Assembly: GCA_034412795.1 (NCBI GenBank) | Contig: DAOUMD010000212.1 | Span: 25,856 to 89,855, forward strand | Reading direction: 5' to 3' | DNA from: JAUVPY01 sp034412795 | GTDB taxonomy: Bacteria; Chloroflexota; Anaerolineae; 4572-78; NAK82 | Length of the DNA: 64,000 nucleotides | In this document: positions 1-7,995 of the stretch, piece by piece | How the letters are laid out: every line of letters starts with the position of its first letter | How positions within the stretch are numbered: the first letter of the stretch is position 1 | The notes under the pieces: generated by a model | What the model was told of the DNA's origin: nothing | What the model saw: the letters and a program-made list of their open reading frames with translations, nothing else | Databases searched by the model: none | Position numbers and translations under genes: made by a program

Positions 1-109
1 GGTTGACGATGTACTCCTCGCGGTTGACGAATATCCGTTCGCGGCGGCGATTGACGGTGAAACCGGTGGGGTCCAGGACCTGCTTGATGGTTACCACGAT
101 CTTGGTCAC
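1..109 (-). CDS. etfB: Electron transfer flavoprotein beta subunit, N-terminal fragment (runs off window)
   Basis: The first 36 codons are present, from a GTG at 109 preceded by AAGGAGTG. The start reads MTKIVVTIKQVLDPTGF and continues with NRRRERIFVNREEYIVN, which matches the opening beta-strand and KQV-D-tG-f motif of EtfB. EtfB with EtfA accepts electrons from acyl-CoA dehydrogenases, and two such dehydrogenases lie directly upstream on the same strand, so it is the last visible member of the beta-oxidation operon. EtfA presumably lies beyond the left edge. The AMP/FAD-binding parts cannot be judged. Confidence 0.85.
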   Translation of the reverse strand, partial: MTKIVVTIKQVLDPTGFTVNRRRERIFVNREEYIVN

Positions 110-162
110 AGTTTCACTCCTTACTATTACCAGAGCAAACTCTAATGGTCTTGCGCGCAACG

Positions 163-1332
163 CTAGGGACGGATGCGCACGCCTTGCTTCTGGAAGATGT
201 CCGAGGCGATGACGATGCGCTGGATCTCGTTGGTCCCTTCAAAAATCTCCGAGATGCGCCCATCGCGGAAGGCGCGCTCCAACGGCATGTGCCGGCTGTA
301 GCCCAGTGCCCCGTAGATTTGTAATGCCTTGTCCGTAACGCGCGAACACACTTCAGAGCCATACAGCTTGCAAATCGCCGCCTCGCGGGTGTAGGATTGG
401 CCGGTGTCGATCATCCAGGCCGTGCGATAAATGAGAGAACGCAGCGCCTCGATCTCGGCCGCCATGTCGGCGATCATCCATTGGATGGACTGTTTGTGAG
501 CGATGGGGCCGCCGAACGCCTCGCGGATCACCGCCCACTCGACAGCCAGGTCGAGCATCCGTTGTGCACCGCCCAGCGACGCCGCGCCGAGGCCGGTGCG
601 ACCCACGTCCAGCGTCTTCATAAAGGTGACGAAGCCTAATCCCACCGGGCCCAGCACGTTCTCCTGCGGCACGCGCACCCCATCCAGCACCATCTCGCAG
701 GTGGGGCTACCGCGAATGCCCATTTTATCCTCAAGCTTGCTGACCTGGAAGCCCTGCCATCGACTCTCTACGATGAAACCGGTCATGCCCCCCCGTGGTC
801 CCAGGGCTGGATCGGTGAGGGCCAGCACCACGGCCACGTCACAGATGGACCCATTGGTGATGTAATGCTTGGTGCCGTCCAGAATATATGAGTCTCCTTC
901 GCGTACGGCTCGCGTGCGCGTGGCGGCCGCATCGGAACCGGCGCCCGGTTCGGTCAGGGCAAAAGCAGCGATTTGCTCGCCTCTGGTCAGCGGCACCAGA
1001 TATTTTTGCTTCTGTTCTTCGGTACCGTCCAGGTAAATCGACATGGCGCCGATCCCTGTGTGCGCTCCGATCACCGTGGCAAAGGAGGGAGAGGCCCGGT
1101 TCAACTCCTCCATCAAGATGCAGTAGCCGGTCTCGCCCGCCCCCATGCCGCCATATTCCTGCGGGAAGGGCACGCCAAAAATGCCGTACTCGGCAGCTTT
1201 TTGCATCAGATCCAACGGCGGACCAGTCTTACTATGCTCAATCTCATCTATGCGCGGCGCTACCTCTTGCTCCGTAAACTCACGAAACGCCTTGCGTAAC
1301 AACTGGTGCTCTTTCGAGAAACTGAAATCCAT
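163..1332 (-). CDS. Acyl-CoA dehydrogenase (paralogue 1)
   Basis: A full-length FAD-dependent acyl-CoA dehydrogenase of about 389 residues, which oxidises acyl-CoA to trans-2-enoyl-CoA and passes electrons to ETF. The N-terminal helical domain (MDFSFSKEHQ) is followed by the FAD/substrate motif FALTEPGAGSDAAA and the C-terminal motif EIFEGTNEIQ, whose Glu near residue 365 is the usual catalytic base. An in-frame GTG at 1341 is possible, but the AGGGG ribosome site fits the ATG at 1332 better. It sits 100 bp after a second acyl-CoA dehydrogenase and just before etfB. Chain-length preference cannot be read from the sequence. Confidence 0.93.
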   Translation of the reverse strand: MDFSFSKEHQLLRKAFREFTEQEVAPRIDEIEHSKTGPPLDLMQKAAEYGIFGVPFPQEYGGMGAGETGYCILMEELNRASPSFATVIGAHTGIGAMSIYLDGTEEQKQKYLVPLTRGEQIAAFALTEPGAGSDAAATRTRAVREGDSYILDGTKHYITNGSICDVAVVLALTDPALGPRGGMTGFIVESRWQGFQVSKLEDKMGIRGSPTCEMVLDGVRVPQENVLGPVGLGFVTFMKTLDVGRTGLGAASLGGAQRMLDLAVEWAVIREAFGGPIAHKQSIQWMIADMAAEIEALRSLIYRTAWMIDTGQSYTREAAICKLYGSEVCSRVTDKALQIYGALGYSRHMPLERAFRDGRISEIFEGTNEIQRIVIASDIFQKQGVRIRP

Positions 1333-1349
1333 AGCCACCACCCCTTTAT

Positions 1350-1428
1350 GGAGATTGGATATCGGTGAATTGGAAACTGTCGGTTCGCACTTTCCGAAGC
1401 AATCTCCAATTTCTAATACCCAATCTCC
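1350..1428. repeat. Imperfect inverted repeat between the two acyl-CoA dehydrogenases
   Basis: The outer arms GGAGATTGG (1350-1358) and CCAATCTCC (1420-1428) are exact complements. Inside are further GAATTGGAAA / CCAATTTC words. The element begins three bases after the stop codon of the upstream gene (1432). It could fold as an mRNA stem-loop between two co-transcribed genes. Confidence 0.6.
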
Positions 1429-1431
1429 ACC

Positions 1432-2598
1432 CTATGCCGCTATTTCGACCCCATACGGCTTAAATAGTTCAGAGGCCAATACGACCCGCTGCATCTGGCT
1501 GGTGCTCTCGATAAGGTCCAGGGCACGGCAGTCGCGGTAGATGCGCTCGATGGGATACTCTTTCATGTAGCCGTATCCGCCGTGGACCTGCACCACTTTG
1601 TTGGCAACCCACATGGCTGTCTGGGCACCAAGTAGCTTGGCAGCGGCAGCATCCTCGGTGTAGGGTAGCCCCTCATCCACCAGCCAGGCGACATAGCTGA
1701 CCAGGTGGCGCAGACCCTTAATCTTGGCCGCGCTCTCCGCCAGGTAATTCTGAATGGCCTGCTTCTGCCCGATAGGTACGCCGAATTGGACACGTTCGCT
1801 GGCGAATTCTACCCCGTAGTCGAGGGCCTGCTGGGCCGCGCCCAGAGCGATGGCCGACACGCTCATCCGGCCGTAATCCAGTGCACGCATAGCCTGGGCA
1901 TGGCCTTCGTTCTCCACGCCGCCGAGCAGGTTGGTCGCCGGCACGCGGACGCCCTCCAGATAGAGCGGGGTGACGCCCAACCCACGCAGGCCCAGTGTAG
2001 GCTCGGTGCGACCCACGTGTAGGCCATCCATCTCCCGCTCGACGAGGAACGCGCCAAGCCCACCGTCGGTGTTAGTCTTTGGAAGGGTAGCGAAGACCAG
2101 AAACAGCCCGGCTAACGTGCCGTTGCTGATCCACGCCTTGCGACCGGTGAGAATATAGTCATCGCCATCCCTGACGGCGCGAGTCATCAGCCCGCCGGCA
2201 TCCGAACCGGCGCTTGGCTCACTCCAGGCGAATGCGCCAATGCGCTCGCCGGCCGCCAGTTGGGGCAGATACGTCTTCTTCTGGGCGTCGGTGCCCTCGC
2301 GCAGGATGGTCATGCTCACCATCCCGGCGTGGACGTGGACGCCGATGGCGGTGGACATACAAGCTTTGCCCAGCTCCTCCAGCCAAATCGAGTAGCTGAG
2401 CGTGTCCAATTCCGCGCCACCGTACACCCCCGGCAGAGGCGCGGCCAGCAGACCCTGCATCGCGATCTTCCTGAAGTTCTCGGCTGGCGCTTCTTCTGCC
2501 TTGTCCAGGTGTTCCGCGTTGGGCGCTATCTCACCCTGGGCAAAATCGCGGAACATGTCGCGAAACATTCTCTGCTCTTCGGTGAGGCTAAAATCCAT
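1432..2598 (-). CDS. Acyl-CoA dehydrogenase (paralogue 2)
   Basis: A 388-residue acyl-CoA dehydrogenase starting MDFSLTEEQRMFRDMF, with the flavin/substrate motif FAWSEPSAGSDAGG and a C-terminal LIESTSQMQ segment in which Glu about 364 aligns with the catalytic Glu of the family. The Gly that usually follows this Glu is Ser here (EST instead of EGT as in paralogue 1), so the two enzymes may differ in substrate range. It is co-directional with the hydratase, 3-hydroxyacyl-CoA dehydrogenase and thiolase genes upstream and etfB downstream. The ATG at 2598 is preceded by AGGAGAGTGACGT, a good ribosome site. Confidence 0.93.
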   Translation of the reverse strand: MDFSLTEEQRMFRDMFRDFAQGEIAPNAEHLDKAEEAPAENFRKIAMQGLLAAPLPGVYGGAELDTLSYSIWLEELGKACMSTAIGVHVHAGMVSMTILREGTDAQKKTYLPQLAAGERIGAFAWSEPSAGSDAGGLMTRAVRDGDDYILTGRKAWISNGTLAGLFLVFATLPKTNTDGGLGAFLVEREMDGLHVGRTEPTLGLRGLGVTPLYLEGVRVPATNLLGGVENEGHAQAMRALDYGRMSVSAIALGAAQQALDYGVEFASERVQFGVPIGQKQAIQNYLAESAAKIKGLRHLVSYVAWLVDEGLPYTEDAAAAKLLGAQTAMWVANKVVQVHGGYGYMKEYPIERIYRDCRALDLIESTSQMQRVVLASELFKPYGVEIAA

Positions 2599-2621
2599 AC
2601 GTCACTCTCCTGATCTTCAAC

Positions 2622-3665
2622 CTAAACACGCCAATCACGATATGTACAGCGATAGATGTGTCGTAGTGTCAGCCAGTCTTTGACGCGGTTATGCAACGCG
2701 ACCATCCACCCCGACAATCGCGTCACCAGTCCAGCGATGAGCACCGCCACCGAAGAAATGGTTGCCAACGTCGTCGACCACTTCTGCCAATCGACCAGGT
2801 CGCTGACGATAACAGCTTGCGTTGCAGACAGTTGTTCGGGAGATCCAAGCCACGAGGCAGTTGCCGCTCGACCGGCGCTCGACAAGGTCAGCACCAATAG
2901 CCACACGAGAATCATAACTGCTACCACGGACACGATGGTAATCCCGGCTGCTAACCAGGATACAAGCCGCCGGTCTTCGGCGCTCAGGTAACCCTCAGCA
3001 CCACGACCACCAAACAGCAAGTAGTGCCACACACCAGCCTGCGACTCCAGGCACTTGACTACCTGCTTCTTGCCATCCAGGTCAAGGGTCCTTAGATGTT
3101 CGTAAGCACCTCGCCACCGGCGAAGCGTGTAATGCAGCACGCGAGCGGCGTAGGGTGGCATGTGGTCGGCGATACCGTCAAAGCGTTGCGCCATGTATTC
3201 CAGCCGATGAGGATGCAACAGCTCACCAAATCCGCGTGGACCCAGCACGGCGGCGTGCCAGTAGGTATCGGCCAGACTCCCGCCATATGTGAAACCACGC
3301 CCGATGATATCGTCCTCTGTGCTCAAGGCGATCCATACCTCGGTGCTCCAGTCGTTCAATGCCTCTTGTAGGGTATTCAGGTCTACCTGGCTTATTTCAT
3401 TGCGAGTAGGTATTGGTACACCAGGAAGACCGTGGTCAAGCCTGGCCGCAGTACGATTTAACTGGCCCATCGCCAGCAAGAGCGTGCTGTACTCGCTCAA
3501 CGCGCCGCTGCTAAAATCAAAGCGATTAGATGCGTTGCCCACATGTATCTCCGACTTGCGGATTGACTGCACATAGTGCCTCAGCCTGCCAAAAACTTCG
3601 ACTGCTAGCCAGCCCAGACGCACGGCCAACAGCACGCGATCTGGACTATTTGTTGGTTCTCCCAT
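2622..3665 (-). CDS. Hypothetical membrane protein inside the beta-oxidation operon
   Basis: A 347-residue protein that I do not recognise. Roughly the first 230 residues are hydrophilic. Two strongly hydrophobic segments follow, one around residues 238-262 (AAGITIVSVVAVMILVWLLV) and one around 305-325 (TISSVAVLIAGLVTRL), with a short basic tail. This suggests a cytoplasmic N-terminal domain anchored by a two-helix hairpin. It lies between the enoyl-CoA hydratase and acyl-CoA dehydrogenase genes on the same strand, 23 bp from the latter. No beta-oxidation enzyme motif is visible, so it may be an insertion rather than a pathway component. Confidence 0.7.
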   Translation of the reverse strand: MGEPTNSPDRVLLAVRLGWLAVEVFGRLRHYVQSIRKSEIHVGNASNRFDFSSGALSEYSTLLLAMGQLNRTAARLDHGLPGVPIPTRNEISQVDLNTLQEALNDWSTEVWIALSTEDDIIGRGFTYGGSLADTYWHAAVLGPRGFGELLHPHRLEYMAQRFDGIADHMPPYAARVLHYTLRRWRGAYEHLRTLDLDGKKQVVKCLESQAGVWHYLLFGGRGAEGYLSAEDRRLVSWLAAGITIVSVVAVMILVWLLVLTLSSAGRAATASWLGSPEQLSATQAVIVSDLVDWQKWSTTLATISSVAVLIAGLVTRLSGWMVALHNRVKDWLTLRHIYRCTYRDWRV

Positions 3666-3689
3666 CGCTTTCTAGCCTCGCCACTCCGA

Positions 3690-3795
3690 AATATGTAATA
3701 CCGCAGTACGCACTGCATATTACGTACTGCGTACTACGTAATGCGTACGCCTGCACTTGCACCGTCCTGCCAGACGACACGGGCATACGGTGCAC
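3690..3795. repeat. Short-word palindromic repeat, ACGTAATGCGT family (copy 1)
   Basis: The element contains GTACGCACTGCATATTACGT words and their complements (TACGTAATGCGTAC), followed by a GC-rich core beginning CCTGCACTTGCACCGTCCTG and ending with CACGGGC. A related core follows the repeats at 7900-7935 and 23720-23770. It lies about 20 bp after the enoyl-CoA hydratase stop codon. Confidence 0.6.
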
Positions 3796-3814
3796 GTGTT
3801 GCGTGATCGGTCCC

Positions 3815-4600
3815 CTACCGATCCTTAAACTGCGGTTGTCGCTTCTGCAAGAAGGCCTGCACACCCTCTCTCATATCTTCGCTATCGACAAGCGTACGCC
3901 ACTGCTCGCTCTCAACTTCCATTGCTTCGGCCAGCGGCAGATGGCGGCCACGCTCAATGGCCTCCATAGCACAACCGATGGCGACTGCGCTTTTGCCAGC
4001 GATCTTGCGGGCGAGACCTTTGGCCTCTTTAAGCACGTCGCCCATGGGCACCACCTTGTTGATTAAGCCCAATCGATACGCTTCCTGAGCCGTAATCGGA
4101 TCCCCGGTGAGAATCATCTCGGCTGCCTTGCTGGGACCCACAATGCGTGGCAGACGCTGCGTGCCGCCCCAGCCGGGTATGATGCCCAGGTTGATCTCCG
4201 GCTGCCCGATGCGGGCCCGGTCGCCAGCCACGCGGATGTGGCAGGCCATAGCCATTTCCAGCCCACCGCCCAGGCATATGCCGTTAATAGCGGCGATGAC
4301 TGGCTTCTTAGACGTCTCGATCTTGCTGAACACTCTGTGCCCGGCATGCAGCAGTTCCTGGGCATGATCAGCATCCTTGATCTGGTCGATTTCACTGATA
4401 TCGGCCCCAGCGACGAAAGCCATCCGACCAGCCCCGGTGATGATGATGACCTTGGCCTCCTCGTCGGTTAAGGCAATATCCAGGGCCGCGTCCAAGTCTT
4501 TCATAGTCTGTGAGTTGAAGGCGTTGACTGGCGGATGATCGAGGGTGATGATCGCAATCCGGTCTTCGACAGTGTACTTGGCGTTCTGAAGGTCAGCCAT
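3815..4600 (-). CDS. Enoyl-CoA hydratase (crotonase family)
   Basis: A 261-residue crotonase-fold enzyme that hydrates trans-2-enoyl-CoA to 3-hydroxyacyl-CoA. The oxyanion-hole segments FVAGADISE and NGICLGGGLEMAMAC are present. The catalytic pair is Glu115 (GGGLEMA) and Glu135 (GQPEINLGIIPGWGGTQRL), spaced 20 residues apart as in the classical hydratase. The ATG at 4600 follows AAAGGAGTGAAAC. It lies between the 3-hydroxyacyl-CoA dehydrogenase upstream and the unknown membrane protein downstream, all on the minus strand. Confidence 0.94.
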   Translation of the reverse strand: MADLQNAKYTVEDRIAIITLDHPPVNAFNSQTMKDLDAALDIALTDEEAKVIIITGAGRMAFVAGADISEIDQIKDADHAQELLHAGHRVFSKIETSKKPVIAAINGICLGGGLEMAMACHIRVAGDRARIGQPEINLGIIPGWGGTQRLPRIVGPSKAAEMILTGDPITAQEAYRLGLINKVVPMGDVLKEAKGLARKIAGKSAVAIGCAMEAIERGRHLPLAEAMEVESEQWRTLVDSEDMREGVQAFLQKRQPQFKDR

Positions 4601-4615
4601 GTTTCACTCCTTTCG

Positions 4616-4690
4616 ATAAATCAGCGAATCAGCAAATCCACAAATCAGCAACATCGCACTAAGTTCCGGTCTTCAATCTCTAATCTCAAG
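4616..4690. repeat. Short-word repeat, AATCAGCAAATC family (copy 1)
   Basis: ATAAATCAGCGAATCAGCAAATCCACAAATCAGCAAC-type words are followed by CAATCTCTAATCTCAAGTCTC words, filling most of the gap between two operon genes. The same AATCAGCAAA word forms a clear inverted repeat at 12653-12754. Confidence 0.5.
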
Positions 4691-4697
4691 TCTCTGG

Positions 4698-5921
4698 CTA
4701 CTCTGTGTACTCGTGGAAGCCTTTGCTGGCTTTTTTGCCCAGGTGCCCGGCACGGACTTTCAGTTTGAGCAGGCGGGAAGGGCGGAAACGCGGACCATAT
4801 TTGGCTTCCAGGGCTTGTAGCCCTTCTAACATCACGTCGAGGCCAATGAGATCGGCAATGGCCATGGGACCCGTCCGCTTACCGCTGTAGGTCATGCCTG
4901 CACCGGCGATCATAGCCATATCGATGTCGTTCACGCTGGCGACGTTTTCCTGCACGCACAAGGTAGCCTCGTTGATCAGAGGATAAACCAGCCGCTCAGG
5001 GCTGAACTCTGAGTCGGTCACACCTTTTTCACTTTTGATCTCGGCGATGAGCCTGAGGGTTGGTGCGTCGGTCTGGTCGCCGTAACCGTAGAACCCGGCG
5101 CCGCTCTTCTCACCCAGCCGGCCTATCTCCATCAGCCGGGACATAATCAACGCCGGTGCCATCCGTTCGCCATACTCCTCGACCAGGTAGTCACCCACGT
5201 GGGCACACACGTCCAGGCCCAACATATCCATCAGCGTGAAGGGTCCCATGGGCCAGCCCCACTTGGTCATAGTCTCGTCTATCTCGCTGGCCGAAGCCGC
5301 GCCTTCTTCAAGGCACAGACTTGCCTCGTTCAGATAGGGCATCAGCAAGCGGTTGACCAGAAAGCCGGGGCATTCCTGCACCACCACCGGCAGCTTGCGT
5401 AAGCTTTCGGCAAACATGACCACGTCGTCCACCGTCTCCTGGCTGGTATCCAGACCGGGGATAATTTCCACCAGTTTCATCACGTGGGCGGGGTTGAAGA
5501 AGTGCATGCCGACGACCTTGTGGGGTTTATTAGTCGCCGCGCCCATCTCGCTAATGGACAGTGCCGATGTGTTCGAAGCAAAGATAGTCGCCTCGGGACA
5601 CACCTCTTCCAATTCCTGGAAGACGCGCCTCTTGATCTCCATCACCTCCGGGACGGCCTCAATGATGATATCCACGTCCTCGAAGCCGTCGTAGGTAAGG
5701 GTGGGTGTGACGAGATCCAGCTTGCTACCCATATCGCTGGCTGACATCTTACCCTTGTCCACGCGTCGCTGGTAAATGCTCCGGATTCTCTCCATGCCGG
5801 TGTCGAGCATCTTCTGATCAACGTCTTTCATCACCACCGGCAGGCCGGAATAGGTGATCACCTGGGCGATCTCTCCGCCCATCGTCCCCGCGCCAACGAC
5901 ACCTGCCTTGAATATGTACAT
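4698..5921 (-). CDS. 3-hydroxyacyl-CoA dehydrogenase (two C-terminal domains)
   Basis: A 407-residue NAD-dependent enzyme that oxidises 3-hydroxyacyl-CoA to 3-ketoacyl-CoA. The Rossmann motif GVVGAGTMGGEIA is at residues 8-20. The catalytic region follows (FASNTSALSISEM, GMHFFNPAHVMKLVEII with the catalytic His and Asn). Two 3HCDH C-terminal helical domains then occur in tandem (about 185-285 and 305-405), longer than the roughly 290-residue single-domain form. The ATG at 5921 has an AAGGAGGTG site. It is followed by the hydratase gene. Confidence 0.93.
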   Translation of the reverse strand: MYIFKAGVVGAGTMGGEIAQVITYSGLPVVMKDVDQKMLDTGMERIRSIYQRRVDKGKMSASDMGSKLDLVTPTLTYDGFEDVDIIIEAVPEVMEIKRRVFQELEEVCPEATIFASNTSALSISEMGAATNKPHKVVGMHFFNPAHVMKLVEIIPGLDTSQETVDDVVMFAESLRKLPVVVQECPGFLVNRLLMPYLNEASLCLEEGAASASEIDETMTKWGWPMGPFTLMDMLGLDVCAHVGDYLVEEYGERMAPALIMSRLMEIGRLGEKSGAGFYGYGDQTDAPTLRLIAEIKSEKGVTDSEFSPERLVYPLINEATLCVQENVASVNDIDMAMIAGAGMTYSGKRTGPMAIADLIGLDVMLEGLQALEAKYGPRFRPSRLLKLKVRAGHLGKKASKGFHEYTE

Positions 5922-5941
5922 GGTTGCACCTCCTTGTGTGC

Positions 5942-6064
5942 TATTGGTATATTGGGAAACTGGTAAGTTGGTAGATTGGTAGGTTGGGAAACTGGGAGAT
6001 TGGTAGGTTAGTTGGTTGGTTGGTAGGTTAGTTGGTTAGTTGGTTGGTAGGTTAGTTGGTTGGT
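5942..6064. repeat. GGTTGGTTAGTTGGT array, left arm flanking the four-helix-bundle gene
   Basis: About 120 bp of G/T/A-rich tetranucleotide-like words (TTGGTAGG, GGTTAGTTGGTTGGT) ends seven bases from the stop codon of the four-helix-bundle gene. The opposite flank of that gene (6549-6600) is built of the complementary ACCAACCAACTAAC words, so the two flanks could base-pair and loop out the gene. Confidence 0.75.
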
Positions 6065-6070
6065 GACGAG

Positions 6071-6529
6071 CTATTCGTCCATGGGTAAATCCGGGATGCT
6101 TATGTAAGTGTGGCTGTTTTCTCGGAGGGCGCGGTCGCCATATTCCTGACGTCCCTGTTGTTGCTTGCGAACGTAACGAATGTAGCCGTTAAGAGAGCGC
6201 AGGGCACTGTGACAGAGTTCGCGCTGATTGGGTAACTCCCCAGCGGTATACCCTAATTCGTCGCAGACGATGAAGCCACCTAGAGCCTCGTTGAGGGAGC
6301 CACGGGCGATATGGTAGAAGCGCAGACAGTCTAGACAGTGATAGCGCCCATAGCCTTCGGCAATGTTGAGCACCGCACTGACCACCGCTCTACGCATCTG
6401 ATCCGCCAGATTGTACTTCTCTTCCGGCGGCAGTCGCTTGACAACGCGGTAGACCTCTTTCAGAACCTGCAACGCCAACTGATAGCATTCCAAATCCTCA
6501 AACCCACGCTGCCCCCTCTCTGCCGCCAT
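6071..6529 (-). CDS. Four helix bundle protein (23S rRNA intervening-sequence protein family)
   Basis: A 152-residue protein of the IVP/S23 four-helix-bundle family. Diagnostic segments are FEDLECYQLALQVLKEVYRV near the N-terminus, LADQMRRAVVSAVLNIAEGYGR in the middle and YHIARGSLNEALGGFIVCDELGY. The family was first seen inside spirochaete 23S rRNA intervening sequences and is scattered widely in chromosomes; its function is unknown. The gene lies between thiolase and 3-hydroxyacyl-CoA dehydrogenase. Its own AAGGAGGGGGC ribosome site precedes the ATG at 6529, and complementary low-complexity arms flank it on both sides. This looks like an inserted cassette rather than a beta-oxidation component. 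Confidence 0.88.
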   Translation of the reverse strand: MAAERGQRGFEDLECYQLALQVLKEVYRVVKRLPPEEKYNLADQMRRAVVSAVLNIAEGYGRYHCLDCLRFYHIARGSLNEALGGFIVCDELGYTAGELPNQRELCHSALRSLNGYIRYVRKQQQGRQEYGDRALRENSHTYISIPDLPMDE

Positions 6530-6548
6530 ATGCCCCCTCCTTGCTCCC

Positions 6549-6600
6549 TCCCCAACCCACCAACCAACCTCCCAACTAACTAACCAACCAACCTACCTAC
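6549..6600. repeat. ACCAACCAACTAAC array, right arm flanking the four-helix-bundle gene
   Basis: CCCAACCCACCAACCAACC, then CTAACTAACCAACCAACC and TACCTACC. It is the complement in style of the left arm at 5942-6064. The array runs into the stop codon of thiolase (TAG at 6597-6599). Confidence 0.75.
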
Positions 6601-7808
6601 CGATCTAGGTTTTCCAAGATCAGCGCACCACCCTGGCCGCCGCCGACGCACATGCTTACCATACCATACTTGGCACCCCGCCGCCGCAATTCAGGCAGCA
6701 GCGTGGCCACCTGGCGCGCTCCGGTTGCGCCGACCGGATGCCCCAATGCAATCGCGCCGCCGTTGGGGTTCACAATGTCAAAATTCAACTCGTATCCTTG
6801 ATTCTTGAGTTCGACGGCGTCGGCCAGCACCTGGGCGGCAAAGGCTTCGTTCAACTCGATGACCTCCATGTCCTCCAGCGCCAGGCCAGCCCGATCAAGG
6901 ACCTTGGGAATGGCATAGGCCGGGCCCAAACCCATATAGGCCGGGTCTACAGCGGCATAAGCGTAGGCCACAATACGAGCTTCAGGTTGGATGCCTAACT
7001 CCTGGGCTCTTTCAGCCGTCATCACCAGCATGGCGGCCGCCCCGTCGCTGATAGGGCACGCGTTGGCCGGGGTGACTGAGCCTCCTTCTTTGAAGATCGC
7101 CGGATACAGAGCCGCTTTCTGTACACTCAAGGCGGGGTTGATGCACTCGTCCTGGATGATGTTCTCGCGGGCGACCTCCTGTCCGGCAACCTTTTTCACC
7201 ACCTCCACCGGCACGATCTCTTCCTTGAATTTCTCCATGCGTGTCGCCATAAAGGCCTTCTTGTGGCTGTTCACAGCATATTCGTCCTGCTCTTCGCGGC
7301 TAATTTCGTAGCGCTCGACCAGGTTTTCAGCGGTGCGCCCCATAATCTGATCGGCAATGGGATCAGTGAGACCTTCCCAAAGCGCGTCCGTGAGTTCCGA
7401 ATGGCGGAGCTTGAGCCCCCAGCGGGCATTCTTGATGATGTAAGGGATGTTGCTCATGCTCTCAGTGCCGCCGACCAGGAACAGTTCACCGTCTCCGGCA
7501 TAAATGGCCTGCACCGCTGAGCTGATACTTTGAATGCCTGAAGCACAATTGCGTGCCACCGTGAAACCGGGCACTTCCTCAGGCACACCAGCCATCAATG
7601 CCGCCACGCGACCTATATTGGCTGCGTCAGACGGCTGACCGATGTTTCCTAATATTACCTCATCCAGGGCAGCCGGGTCCAGCCCGGTTCGCTCAAAGAC
7701 AGCACGAAACACAATCTCGGCCATGTCTTGCGCCCGAAACGACCTCAACCCTCCCCCGTGGGACCCTATAGGCGTGCGTACGCTACTGGCAATGAAGATA
7801 TCTTTCAC
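6597..7808 (-). CDS. Acetyl-CoA acetyltransferase / 3-ketoacyl-CoA thiolase
   Basis: A 403-residue thiolase that cleaves 3-ketoacyl-CoA with CoA, or condenses acetyl-CoA in reverse. The nucleophile Cys88 lies in ARNCASGIQ. NEAFAAQ, the GHP motif (His about 357, in NPNGGAIALGHPVGATG) and the second catalytic Cys about 387 (SMCVGGGQGG) are all present. The start is GTG at 7808 behind an AGGAGGT site. It is the first enzyme gene after the TetR regulator. The last codons run straight into the repeat array at 6549-6600. Confidence 0.94.
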   Translation of the reverse strand: MKDIFIASSVRTPIGSHGGGLRSFRAQDMAEIVFRAVFERTGLDPAALDEVILGNIGQPSDAANIGRVAALMAGVPEEVPGFTVARNCASGIQSISSAVQAIYAGDGELFLVGGTESMSNIPYIIKNARWGLKLRHSELTDALWEGLTDPIADQIMGRTAENLVERYEISREEQDEYAVNSHKKAFMATRMEKFKEEIVPVEVVKKVAGQEVARENIIQDECINPALSVQKAALYPAIFKEGGSVTPANACPISDGAAAMLVMTAERAQELGIQPEARIVAYAYAAVDPAYMGLGPAYAIPKVLDRAGLALEDMEVIELNEAFAAQVLADAVELKNQGYELNFDIVNPNGGAIALGHPVGATGARQVATLLPELRRRGAKYGMVSMCVGGGQGGALILENLDR

Positions 7809-7834
7809 AACTACCTCCTACACACAGTTCGGAA

Positions 7835-7985
7835 GTGAAACGTAAGGCGTAAAACGTAAAACGTGATCCGTGATGCGTGATGCGCGATTTGAATCATCGA
7901 CACCTGCATTGCCCTGTCCTGCTGCCAGCAAAGGCGTGTGACGCAAAAAATCCGCATCACGTTTTACGCTTTACGTTTTACGATA
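7835..7985. repeat. Long imperfect inverted repeat, ACGTAAAACGTGATGCGTGATG family (copy 2)
   Basis: The left arm (about 7840-7890) is built of CGTAAAACGT and GTGATGCGTGATGCG words. The right arm (about 7938-7983) is the complement (CGCATCACGTTTTACGC, TTTACGTTTTACG). The loop carries a CACCTGCATTGCCCTGTCCT core similar to copies near 3745 and 23725. It fills the gap between the TetR and thiolase genes. Confidence 0.7.
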
Positions 7986-7995
7986 CACAACGACT

